Positions 1 to 5,938 of a DNA stretch of 9,674 nucleotides are shown here, piece after piece. A program made the position numbers and the translations under genes. The notes beneath the pieces were generated by a model, which was given only the letters and a program-made list of their open reading frames with translations, was not told where the DNA came from and ran no database searches. This DNA comes from Bdellovibrio sp. (GTDB lineage Bacteria > Bdellovibrionota > Bdellovibrionia > Bdellovibrionales > UBA1609). The stretch covers positions 1 to 9,674 of the forward strand of contig RFKI01000284.1 of assembly GCA_003694355.1 (NCBI GenBank), read 5' to 3'. How positions within the stretch are numbered: position 1 is the stretch's first letter; every line of letters begins with the position of its first letter.

Positions 1-2
1 CA

Positions 3-635
3 GTGAGAGACATCACCATTTATCCTGATCATCAAAATAAAAATATTTATTATTATGTGCCTCAGGCCATGACGCTCACCCAAGATGCAAATGGAATTCC
101 TTACATTAGTTACATGGAATACCATCAATCTTTTTGGGAACCTCGAGCTCTTTTACAAATGACATTAACAGCCACCTACAACACAGATCTTCTTAAAGAG
201 GCTCAAAAAAGAATCAAAAAACGAAGGCCCAAAGCCAAATTTATTCCCATAATGCCTCTTCAATCTCGCATGTATTTTGGAAATGTTTTAGATGACCTTA
301 TTATTCAGCAACTGTGTGACCGACCTGCAGGCACCTTTGGAACAGAGGTAGCCTGCGCCATCACCCTTAATGAAAAAGGCCAGAAAATCTTAAGAAACTC
401 TCTAAGAAAAAGAGTTTCCATGGTTCTCAACTTTGAATACACCGTTAAAGGTTGCTTTAAAACTTTTACCTCCTCCTGCAAACCCGTGACCATAAACTAT
501 GGGGTGGCAGCGCGCATTGGAGGTCAATATCTGAAAGATTTTCCCTTCCTTTTTGTGGATGAAAAAGGGAAACCAATTCCTCTTAAAAAGAATTCTCGCA
601 ATGAATGGGATGAAGACTGGGCTTATGATGACTGA
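3..635 (+). CDS. Unrecognised protein, probably truncated at its 5' end by the window edge
   Basis: I do not recognise this family. The reading frame is open from a GTG at base 3 with only two bases upstream, so no ribosome binding site can be judged and the real start probably lies outside the window. The visible 210 residues begin with an aromatic-rich stretch (IYPDHQ near residues 6-11, YYYVPQ near 26), then a possible amphipathic basic segment (residues 62-79, rich in Lys/Arg), and a mixed hydrophobic/polar body that looks beta-rich. Four cysteines are present (C105, C118, C151, C159), and the tail is acidic (residues 201-210). No membrane segment is visible in this part. If the missing N-terminus carries a signal peptide, a periplasmic or outer-membrane role would be plausible, but this is a guess. 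Its 3' end overlaps the end of the convergent queF by 13 nt. Coding nature is supported by length and by clean abutment to queF. Confidence 0.75.
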   Translation: MRDITIYPDHQNKNIYYYVPQAMTLTQDANGIPYISYMEYHQSFWEPRALLQMTLTATYNTDLLKEAQKRIKKRRPKAKFIPIMPLQSRMYFGNVLDDLIIQQLCDRPAGTFGTEVACAITLNEKGQKILRNSLRKRVSMVLNFEYTVKGCFKTFTSSCKPVTINYGVAARIGGQYLKDFPFLFVDEKGKPIPLKKNSRNEWDEDWAYDD

Positions 636-1006
636 TCTTTCTTATGTGTAGCCGTTACAACTGTTTTTATGTTTCCTCTCACATTAAAATCTCCTCGAAC
701 TTCCATCTCATGAGGGTCGAGGAGATTTACGAGCTCATCAAGAATCAAATTAGTTACATCTTCATGAAAAATTCTTTTATCCCGAAATGAATTAATCCAG
801 AGTTTTAAAGATTTCAGTTCAACACACCACTTATCTGGAACATATTTAATATAAATGGTTGCAAAATCGGGAAAACCACTGCGAGGGCAAATGCATGTAA
901 ACTCAGGACATGTGAACTCAATGGTATAACGTCTGACTTGAGTGCGATTTTCAAAACGCTCCAATTGAGCTTCCTCAATCATTTTCTCACCATAAAGCTT
1001 TTCCAT
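623..1006 (-). CDS. queF: NADPH-dependent 7-cyano-7-deazaguanine (preQ0) reductase, QueF type I
   Basis: QueF reduces the nitrile of preQ0 to the aminomethyl group of preQ1 in the cytoplasm, the last free-base step before insertion into tRNA on the way to queuosine. Visible signatures: CPEF at residues 33-36 followed by CPRSGFPDF at 40-48, giving catalytic Cys40 (thioimide-forming) and Asp47; the QueF signature ELKSLKLW at 63-70; and FHED at 80-83 with substrate-binding His81/Glu82. The single-domain 127-residue form is a short type I enzyme; Bacillus subtilis QueF is about 165 residues with extra termini. The Cys that follows FHED in B. subtilis is Val84 here. The start is supported by AGGAG at 1016-1020, 9 nt upstream, placed across the end of the upstream methyltransferase gene. 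It is last in the polyamine/tRNA-modification operon, so transcription probably comes from upstream of the AdoMet decarboxylase gene. Confidence 0.95.
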   Translation of the reverse strand: MEKLYGEKMIEEAQLERFENRTQVRRYTIEFTCPEFTCICPRSGFPDFATIYIKYVPDKWCVELKSLKLWINSFRDKRIFHEDVTNLILDELVNLLDPHEMEVRGDFNVRGNIKTVVTATHKKDQSS

Positions 1007-1011
1007 ATTTA

Positions 1012-1650
1012 TTAGCTCCTATCCTTTAGTAAATATTCGGCTAAAAGTTGCTTTTTTTCTTCTTTTGACAAGTCTCCATTCTTTCCCAAAATATTTTTTC
1101 GATTTAAAAAAGCCTGATGCAAACAAAGAGCTGCTGCTACAGAAATATTAAAACTTTGAATAAATCCACTCATGGGAAAAATCACTGTCTCATCACACAA
1201 GTTTAAGGCTTCTTCACTCACCCCCTCTTTCTCATTTCCAAAAACAAGAGCTGTTGGAACGGTGAAGTCCACCTCGTAGATGCTCTTAGGCGCATCAAGA
1301 TGAGTGGCAATAACACGAAACCCTTGGCTCTTATAAGAACACAGTGCTTCTGTTGTTGAATTGTAGCGAGAAATCCTTAACCACTTATCAGCACCTTGAG
1401 TCACTCGATTGGCTTTCTTAAATCGACTTCCTGGTGGAGAAATCACACAAAAGTTAATAAATCCAAAAGCTTCAGCACTCCTCATCACCGCACTGACATT
1501 GCCCCTGTCATAAATATTTTCCATAATCACAGCAACATTCATTGTCCGCCCCTCAATCACCTTTTGCATTTTCTGAAGTCGCTGTGGAGTCACCTGAGGA
1601 GAAAGACGATGAATGGTTTGTTCAGGAGTCTCTATGAATTCTGTACCCAT
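1012..1650 (-). CDS. trmH: tRNA (guanosine-18-2'-O)-methyltransferase, TrmH/SpoU family
   Basis: This SPOUT-fold enzyme transfers a methyl group from S-adenosylmethionine to a ribose 2'-hydroxyl in tRNA. All three SpoU motifs are present: motif 1 [13 protein letters not shown] (51-63) with Asn51 and Arg57, equivalent to the catalytic Arg41 of Thermus thermophilus TrmH; motif 2 [15 protein letters not shown] (133-147); and motif 3 in 156-174, including [12 protein letters not shown], which forms the knotted cofactor site. An N-terminal helical segment (R24-R35) and a C-terminal Lys-rich helix (about 182-210) match the TrmH layout, and 212 residues is a normal length. The family resemblance is stronger to TrmH (Gm18) than to TrmL or rRNA methyltransferases, but the exact substrate is inferred. 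The start overlaps the end of speE by 19 nt, suggesting translational coupling; only a weak GGGA precedes the ATG. queF follows after 5 nt. Confidence 0.9.
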   Translation of the reverse strand: MGTEFIETPEQTIHRLSPQVTPQRLQKMQKVIEGRTMNVAVIMENIYDRGNVSAVMRSAEAFGFINFCVISPPGSRFKKANRVTQGADKWLRISRYNSTTEALCSYKSQGFRVIATHLDAPKSIYEVDFTVPTALVFGNEKEGVSEEALNLCDETVIFPMSGFIQSFNISVAAALCLHQAFLNRKNILGKNGDLSKEEKKQLLAEYLLKDRS

Positions 1651-2498
1651 TTTCCCACTTGTTTTTTCACAAATTCAGGAAGAGCGAAGGCCGCTCGATG
1701 AATCTCTTCATTATAATAAGAAAATTCTAACCCAGAACTCTTCACTCGATTTGATTGAAAATCTTTCAACGGATGTAGGCCTTTCGAAGCAAAGCTAAAT
1801 GACCACAAACCACCAGGGTAAGTTAGATTATTGAAGTTATAAAGCATCACAAGCGGAAAAGTTTCATTTAAAATCTGAAGTAATGAGCCTTGCGCTTCTT
1901 GTTCATAAAAAGAAGATTCTGCCTGTGAAACCACAATACCGTCTTCTGTAAGAGCTCTAAAAACATTCTGATAGAATTCTTTTCCAAACAAAGGCTGTGC
2001 TGGTCCAATAGGGTCCGTGGAATCAACCAGGATGACATCAAATTTTTCCTCTGTAGTTTCCATAAATTTGACAGCATCTTCAATTTTCAAATTCAAGCGA
2101 GGGTCTTCCAGACAGCTTGCTGTTTGAGGAATAAATCGGCGACAAGCTTCAACAACCATTTCATCAATCTCCACCATCCAACACGTTTCCACCTCTTTAT
2201 GCCGAAGCACTTCTCTGGCCGTACCGCCATCACCACCCCCCACAACCAAAACTTTCTTAGGAGCAGGATGAACAAATAAAGGAACATGAGCTATCATATC
2301 ATGGTACACAAATTCATCCTTTTCCGAAATCATCACAAGACCATCATTTAACAACATTTTTCCATGCCCTCTGGTTTCCACAATATCCACTGACTGATAG
2401 GGGCTTTTCCCAGAAAATAAAACTTTCTCCACTCGATAAGACTGTTTTAAAAAATCTCTATGTTTTTCTTCCACCCATATTTCAGAAAAGCTACTCAT
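1632..2498 (-). CDS. speE: Spermidine synthase (polyamine aminopropyltransferase)
   Basis: SpeE transfers the aminopropyl group of decarboxylated S-adenosylmethionine to putrescine, giving spermidine and methylthioadenosine. Visible features: N-terminal beta-domain with the SPYQ segment (32-35) and LNDG (50-53); YHDMIAHVPLF (65-75); the nucleotide loop GGGDGGTAREVLRH (87-100); acidic residues E110 and D112 ending strand beta 2; EDA at 140-142; and the catalytic DSTDPIGPA (159-167) with Asp159 as general base. NLTYPGGLWSF near the C-terminal third is also typical. At 288 residues it has the usual length. The start is fixed by a GGAG at 2507-2510, 8 nt upstream, and by an 8-nt overlap (ATGAGTAG) with the end of the AdoMet decarboxylase gene, the enzyme that makes its aminopropyl donor. 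I read this as a true spermidine synthase rather than a thermospermine or spermine enzyme, although the acceptor amine is not proven by sequence. Confidence 0.95.
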   Translation of the reverse strand: MSSFSEIWVEEKHRDFLKQSYRVEKVLFSGKSPYQSVDIVETRGHGKMLLNDGLVMISEKDEFVYHDMIAHVPLFVHPAPKKVLVVGGGDGGTAREVLRHKEVETCWMVEIDEMVVEACRRFIPQTASCLEDPRLNLKIEDAVKFMETTEEKFDVILVDSTDPIGPAQPLFGKEFYQNVFRALTEDGIVVSQAESSFYEQEAQGSLLQILNETFPLVMLYNFNNLTYPGGLWSFSFASKGLHPLKDFQSNRVKSSGLEFSYYNEEIHRAAFALPEFVKKQVGKWVQNS

Positions 2499-3435
2499 AA
2501 AACTCTCTCCTCACTTCTTTAGCTTTTTGTACCTCATGATTGGCTTTAAAAAAATGACGATAACTCACTTTATATTGAGCCCCCTTCAACTCATCAAAAA
2601 CACTGTCTTTCTGAGTGTATCCTGGCTCGGCGTTCAGAAAAACTTCCTGCTCAGGATCAAAGATAATCACATCATAAGACTGAGGTTCAAAAACCTGAAT
2701 GAGCAATCGTACCCAATAAGAATTATCCTCATGGTTAAGAGCATTGCATTCAAAACTAATATAAGGACTTTCTTCTTGAGGTGTTACATGAATTGTTAAA
2801 TACTCATGACCACGAAGAGCATTTAAGGAATACCCTGATGGATCAAAAAAATAATCATCCAATTCAAAACTCTCTAAAATGGGCTTTAACTTCTGCCTGA
2901 TATCTTCTTTCGTAGAAGGTTGAGAAAACAAGCAAGCCACCTCTGGTTTTAAACCGTACATTAAAACTTCTAAAGTCCGATCATCCATTCGTGGATGAAA
3001 ATCTGGGGATTGCGTATGGAATAAAAATAAATGGTGATCATCTGATTGACCAAATTGTAAGGCTCTCCCTGGAATTAACCTTTGCAACACAGAAAGATCT
3101 TCAAAAAAATGGGTTTTTTGAAAATACGGGAAATATTCATTTTTACGTTCGTAAATCAAAGAAGAAATGAAATCTCTCCCCTGAGTCTCCACAAAAAACT
3201 GAATGGCATTAATAAGTTGAGTTTGACCACAAGTGATCATTGTTAAACGATCATCCCAAACAAAAAGACTAGACTCAGAGAGCAAATAGGCATGGAGCTT
3301 TCTATTTTGAAGAGAGGAAAGAATCTGAGCGCCACTGGCCTGGACCATTTCTCTCCAAAAGCTCTCTGGCAAAGAAAAGAGACTTTCTTTTTGCCATTGA
3401 ATTTCTACTTTTTTTTCTGAGCCTTCAAAAAACAT
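2491..3435 (-). CDS. speD: S-adenosylmethionine decarboxylase proenzyme, eukaryotic (AMD1-like) type
   Basis: A pyruvoyl-dependent enzyme that decarboxylates S-adenosylmethionine to provide the aminopropyl donor for SpeE. The sequence follows the eukaryotic family (human AMD1, 334 residues) along its length, not the short bacterial SpeD. FFEGSEKKVEI (2-12) matches human FFEGTEKLLEV. YLLSESSLFV (50-59) contains the predicted self-cleavage site Glu54-Ser55, Ser55 becoming the pyruvoyl group. TCGQT (68-72) supplies the proton-donor Cys69. GYSLN (201-205) and TIHVTP (214-219) carry Ser203 and His216, equivalent to the processing residues Ser229 and His243; YISFECN follows at 225-231. Acidic residues lining the human putrescine site are kept (Glu11, Asp152, Glu156, Glu229), but human Lys80 is Ile67 and Glu247 is Gln220. 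The start is supported by homology and an in-frame stop five codons upstream; no clear Shine-Dalgarno is seen. First gene of the leftward operon. The symbol speD is by function only. Confidence 0.93.
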   Translation of the reverse strand: MFFEGSEKKVEIQWQKESLFSLPESFWREMVQASGAQILSSLQNRKLHAYLLSESSLFVWDDRLTMITCGQTQLINAIQFFVETQGRDFISSLIYERKNEYFPYFQKTHFFEDLSVLQRLIPGRALQFGQSDDHHLFLFHTQSPDFHPRMDDRTLEVLMYGLKPEVACLFSQPSTKEDIRQKLKPILESFELDDYFFDPSGYSLNALRGHEYLTIHVTPQEESPYISFECNALNHEDNSYWVRLLIQVFEPQSYDVIIFDPEQEVFLNAEPGYTQKDSVFDELKGAQYKVSYRHFFKANHEVQKAKEVRREFYE

Positions 3436-3533
3436 AGATTTGATTGGTATCTAAAAACACAAAAAATATCAAGAAGTTATCTTTATAAAGAAGCCCTCTT
3501 GCTTTTTTACAACCCCTCAGGCATCTTACATCT
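3436..3533. other. 98-nt divergent intergenic region between the AdoMet decarboxylase operon and a glycosyltransferase gene
   Basis: Both transcripts should start in or near this AT-rich spacer. Leftward, a TAGATA lies about 12 nt before the decarboxylase ATG but lacks a good -35; alternatively TTGTAA with TATAAA 19 nt downstream, farther from the gene, is a weak promoter pair. Rightward, TATAAA (3484-3489) within the palindrome CTTTATAAAG (3481-3490) could serve as a -10, again without a convincing -35. Neither flanking gene has a strong ribosome binding site. Promoter positions are inference only. Confidence 0.35.
3487..3508 (+). other. Possible small leader hairpin ahead of the glycosyltransferase gene
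   Basis: AAAGAAGC (3487-3494) can pair with GCTTTTTT (3501-3508) around a 6-nt CCTCTT loop, an eight-pair stem with one G-T wobble. The T run is inside the stem and nothing U-rich follows, so it is not a standard intrinsic terminator. It is mostly A-T pairs and may have no role. Confidence 0.2.
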
Positions 3534-4364
3534 ATGCCAAAAATCAGTGTGATTATCCCCACTTACAATAGGCTGTCCCGTCTATCCAAAGCCGTCCAAT
3601 CCGTTGTCGAACAAAGTTACAAAGATTGGGAGCTTCTCATAATGGATGATGGTTCTACAGATGGCACATCTCAATGGGCTCAAGCTCTCCAAGACCCTCG
3701 TATACACTACCACCATCTCCCTCACTCTGGAGTCAGCCATGCCAGGAATCAGGGAATCCAACGCGCTCAGGGAGAATGGATCGCCTTCCTCGATTCTGAT
3801 GACCTTTGGCTTCCCCAAAAACTGGAAAAACAAATACAAACCAAATGCATGGTCGTTCATACAGAGGAAATCTGGATGCGAAATGGCCAACGGGTGAACC
3901 CGAAAAAAAAACATCAAAAAAGAGGGGGACGCCTTTTCATCCATTGCATTCCCCTCTGTTGCATAAGTCCTTCATCCGTGCTCATTCATAAAGAGGTTTT
4001 TCATAAAGTGGGTTTATTTAAAGAGCATTATCCTGTGTGTGAAGACTATGATTTATGGCTAAGAATCACAGCTCTTTACCATGTAGACTTTATAGAAGAA
4101 CCACTAGTGATTAAACATGGGGGACACTCAGATCAACTTTCCAGAAAATTTCATTCCATGGATTATTGGCGCGTTCTCTCTTTAAAGGAGCATTTACGCT
4201 CTCCTCTTCTTAATTGGAATGAACGAAAAGCTCTCGTAACCACTCTCTTAAAAAAATGTGACATTCTTTTAAAAGGCTACATCAAACATCAAAATATGCA
4301 AAACTATGACGAAATCTTTAGAATTCAAAATGAAGCTAAAGCGTTTTTAAAAAATCTCGAGTGA
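3534..4364 (+). CDS. Family 2 (GT-A fold) glycosyltransferase
   Basis: A cytoplasmic sugar transferase using a nucleotide-activated donor, probably acting in lipopolysaccharide, capsule or other surface glycan assembly; donor and acceptor cannot be told from sequence. The GT-A fold is clear: SVIIPTYNR (5-13), MDDGSTDGT (37-45) for nucleotide binding, HARNQGI (69-75), and GEWIAFLDSDDLW (80-92) holding the metal-binding acidic motif (Asp87/Asp89/Asp90). ISPSSV (144-149) and CEDYDLWLRI (169-178) follow, where Glu170-Asp171 is the likely catalytic-base region. A basic patch KKKHQKRGG (124-132) and a C-terminal helical extension (about 205-276) complete the 276 residues. There is no membrane segment. 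The ATG at 3534 is the only start codon visible upstream of the fold; the Shine-Dalgarno is weak (AGG at 3519-3521). It stands alone, not in a glycan gene cluster, and its end overlaps the convergent dehydrogenase by 29 nt. Confidence 0.9.
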   Translation: MPKISVIIPTYNRLSRLSKAVQSVVEQSYKDWELLIMDDGSTDGTSQWAQALQDPRIHYHHLPHSGVSHARNQGIQRAQGEWIAFLDSDDLWLPQKLEKQIQTKCMVVHTEEIWMRNGQRVNPKKKHQKRGGRLFIHCIPLCCISPSSVLIHKEVFHKVGLFKEHYPVCEDYDLWLRITALYHVDFIEEPLVIKHGGHSDQLSRKFHSMDYWRVLSLKEHLRSPLLNWNERKALVTTLLKKCDILLKGYIKHQNMQNYDEIFRIQNEAKAFLKNLE

Positions 4365-5523
4365 TATTCTTTTGATGAGCCTCAACCGTTCCACCTCCAA
4401 TCTCCAAAAGCTTGGAGTCTCTCCATAATCGCTCCACAACATACTCGCTCACATAGCCATACCCTCCCAATACCTGAATGGCTCGGTCTGCAATGTTCTT
4501 CGCCACCGTGGAGGTAAAAAGCTTGACCCCATCCGAGTTCAATCTTTGCCCAGAGGCTGTCATATTGTAAGTTCTTGCAGTTTCATAAATATAACTGCGC
4601 GCGGCCTGATATTCGGCATAGCTTTCCCCTATATGCCGTTGAATTTGCCCAAAATAAGAGATGGGTTTACCAAAAGCTTTTCTCTCTTTAGCATACTGAC
4701 TCATAACCTGAAGACAGCGACGAGCAATACCCAAACTCATGGCCGCCAGGGTCAACCTTTCTATTTCCAAATTTCTCATCATATGCTTTAAAGAAGCTCC
4801 TTCTTCTCCAATCAGGTTTTCCTGAGGCACCTCACACTGTTCAAAAACAAGCTCTGCAGTATTGGAAGCCCTCATTCCTGTTTTTCCACGAATTTTCTGT
4901 CCTACAGAGTACCCTTTATGTCCCTTTTCCACCAAAAAAGTCGAAATCAAAGGGCGCCCATCTTTTTCTCCTGTTCTGGCATAAAGCAAAACACAGTCTG
5001 CTGGCGTTTTTTTCTCATCAAGGGTTCCATTGGTAATCCACATCTTACGCCCATTGATCACATACTGCTGCCCCACAAGCTGAGCCTCTGTTCTCATGGC
5101 TAAAACATCTGTTCCTGCATCTGGCTCTGACATGGCCATACACCCCACCCATTCACCAGAACAGAGATAAGGCAAAACCCGCTTCTTTAGCTCTTCGCCC
5201 CCGTTAATAGCTAAATTATTTGCTGTGAGAATAGAATGGGCCAGATAAGCCAAACAAAGCCCTGGATCGGAGGAAGACAGCTCTTCATGAACAATCACGG
5301 CAGCCAAAGCATCAAGTCCAGCTCCTCCATACTCTTCAGGAACCGTGATACCTAAAAGACCCAAGTCTCCTAATTTTTTAAATAAATCCAGGTTGAACTC
5401 TTCCTTTCGATCGAACTCCTCTGCCTGAGGCTCCACCTCTTCCTGAACAAATTCGGCCACCATAGACCGCAGCATTTGGTGTTCTTCTGTAGGCTGAAAC
5501 AAATCATAGTCTTTCCAAGACAT
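4336..5523 (-). CDS. Acyl-CoA dehydrogenase, isovaleryl-CoA-dehydrogenase-like active site
   Basis: A soluble FAD enzyme that oxidises an acyl-CoA to the trans-2-enoyl-CoA and passes electrons to electron-transfer flavoprotein. The full fold is present in 395 residues: N-terminal helical domain with GITVPEEYGGAG (58-69), middle beta domain with AMSEPDAGTD (130-139) and KMWITNG (160-166), KIRGKTGMRAS (210-220), and C-terminal helical domain with RKAFGKPI (281-288) and QVLGGYGY (350-357). The usual catalytic Glu late in the protein (Glu376 in MCAD) is Gly here (LEIGGGT, 373-379), while Glu255 in NLEIERLTLA matches Glu254 of human isovaleryl-CoA dehydrogenase. This placement suggests a branched- or short-chain substrate, for example in leucine breakdown, but long-chain enzymes can share it. 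The start is supported by AGGGAGAGGA directly upstream. No fatty-acid or leucine-degradation gene is adjacent, so the pathway is inferred. Confidence 0.92.
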   Translation of the reverse strand: MSWKDYDLFQPTEEHQMLRSMVAEFVQEEVEPQAEEFDRKEEFNLDLFKKLGDLGLLGITVPEEYGGAGLDALAAVIVHEELSSSDPGLCLAYLAHSILTANNLAINGGEELKKRVLPYLCSGEWVGCMAMSEPDAGTDVLAMRTEAQLVGQQYVINGRKMWITNGTLDEKKTPADCVLLYARTGEKDGRPLISTFLVEKGHKGYSVGQKIRGKTGMRASNTAELVFEQCEVPQENLIGEEGASLKHMMRNLEIERLTLAAMSLGIARRCLQVMSQYAKERKAFGKPISYFGQIQRHIGESYAEYQAARSYIYETARTYNMTASGQRLNSDGVKLFTSTVAKNIADRAIQVLGGYGYVSEYVVERLWRDSKLLEIGGGTVEAHQKNITRDFLKTL

Positions 5524-5617
5524 TTTCCTCTCCCTGTTTTCAACACCTTAACGAGAAGAGGTTTTCTTGTCACTATCCCCTCTGGATTTTTGCCTCCTTT
5601 TATGCTAACCTTGGCTT
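5524..5617. other. 94-nt divergent intergenic region between acyl-CoA dehydrogenase and erpA
   Basis: Both flanking genes should be transcribed outward from here. Leftward, GTGACA with a weak TAAGGT 17 nt on is the best promoter-like pair. Rightward, TATGCT (5601-5606) sits only 11 nt before the erpA start and no good -35 accompanies it. I see no operator-like palindrome such as an IscR-type site. All calls here are weak. Confidence 0.3.
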
Positions 5618-5938
5618 ATGATTCAAGTCAGTCCTGCTGCAGCAAAACGCATTCAAGAGTTGAAGAAAGAAGAAGGCAAAGATCTACCGCTTCGCATAAA
5701 AGTCAAACGAGGAGGTTGCTCTGGCTTCTCCTACAAATTGGACTTTGATAACCAGGTCCAAGACAAAGATAAAACCTTTGAGTCAAATGGTGTTCAAATT
5801 ATTGTGGATGAAAAAAGCCTCCTCTATGTGCTAGGGATGACTTTAGACTTTGAAGGCGGACTTAACGGCCAAGGTTTTGTGTTTATTAACCCCAATGCCA
5901 CAAAAACATGTGGCTGTGGTTCTTCTTTCTCCGTTTAG
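5618..5938 (+). CDS. erpA: A-type iron-sulfur cluster carrier, ErpA-like
   Basis: A small cytoplasmic protein that receives an Fe-S cluster from the assembly scaffold and hands it to target enzymes. The three conserved cysteines of the A-type family are present: Cys34 in RGGCSGFSY (31-39), and Cys98/Cys100 in TCGCGSSFSV (97-106). The C-terminus and the FDNQVQDKD segment (43-51) resemble E. coli ErpA more than IscA, hence the symbol, but IscA/SufA/ErpA paralogues are hard to separate without a tree. Length (106 residues) is typical. A stop codon lies four codons upstream in frame, so the ATG at 5618 is the first possible start; it has no evident Shine-Dalgarno. No isc or suf genes are adjacent, so it appears as a stand-alone carrier. 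Its TAG stop (5936-5938) interlocks with the TAA of the convergent ppiD-like gene (5935-5937 on the other strand). Confidence 0.92.
   Translation: MIQVSPAAAKRIQELKKEEGKDLPLRIKVKRGGCSGFSYKLDFDNQVQDKDKTFESNGVQIIVDEKSLLYVLGMTLDFEGGLNGQGFVFINPNATKTCGCGSSFSV

Noticed and set aside
1868..2287. Two minus-strand open frames overlapping speE in another frame
   Set aside because: They overlap the catalytic core of SpeE and their products are low-complexity translations of it out of frame.
3436..3533. Possible preQ1 or SAM riboswitch leading the operon that contains queF
   Set aside because: The minus-strand leader has a GAGGGGTT and a GAGGG element, but I could not fit the preQ1 class I hairpin plus A-rich tail and its ribosome-site overlap, nor any SAM riboswitch core. 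A covariance-model search would be needed to revive it.
3582..3944. 120-codon open frame on the minus strand within the glycosyltransferase gene
   Set aside because: It lies wholly opposite a strongly conserved GT-A domain and its product shows no recognisable motif; it is a shadow frame.
4341..4356. TTTTTAAAAA run at the glycosyltransferase/dehydrogenase junction as a bidirectional terminator
   Set aside because: No GC-rich stem flanks the A/T run, and it codes Phe-Leu-Lys-like codons in both genes.
5593..5598. AGGAGG on the minus strand between erpA and the acyl-CoA dehydrogenase
   Set aside because: A perfect Shine-Dalgarno string, but no start codon follows at a workable distance; the nearest GTG opens a 67-codon frame that overlaps the dehydrogenase and looks meaningless.
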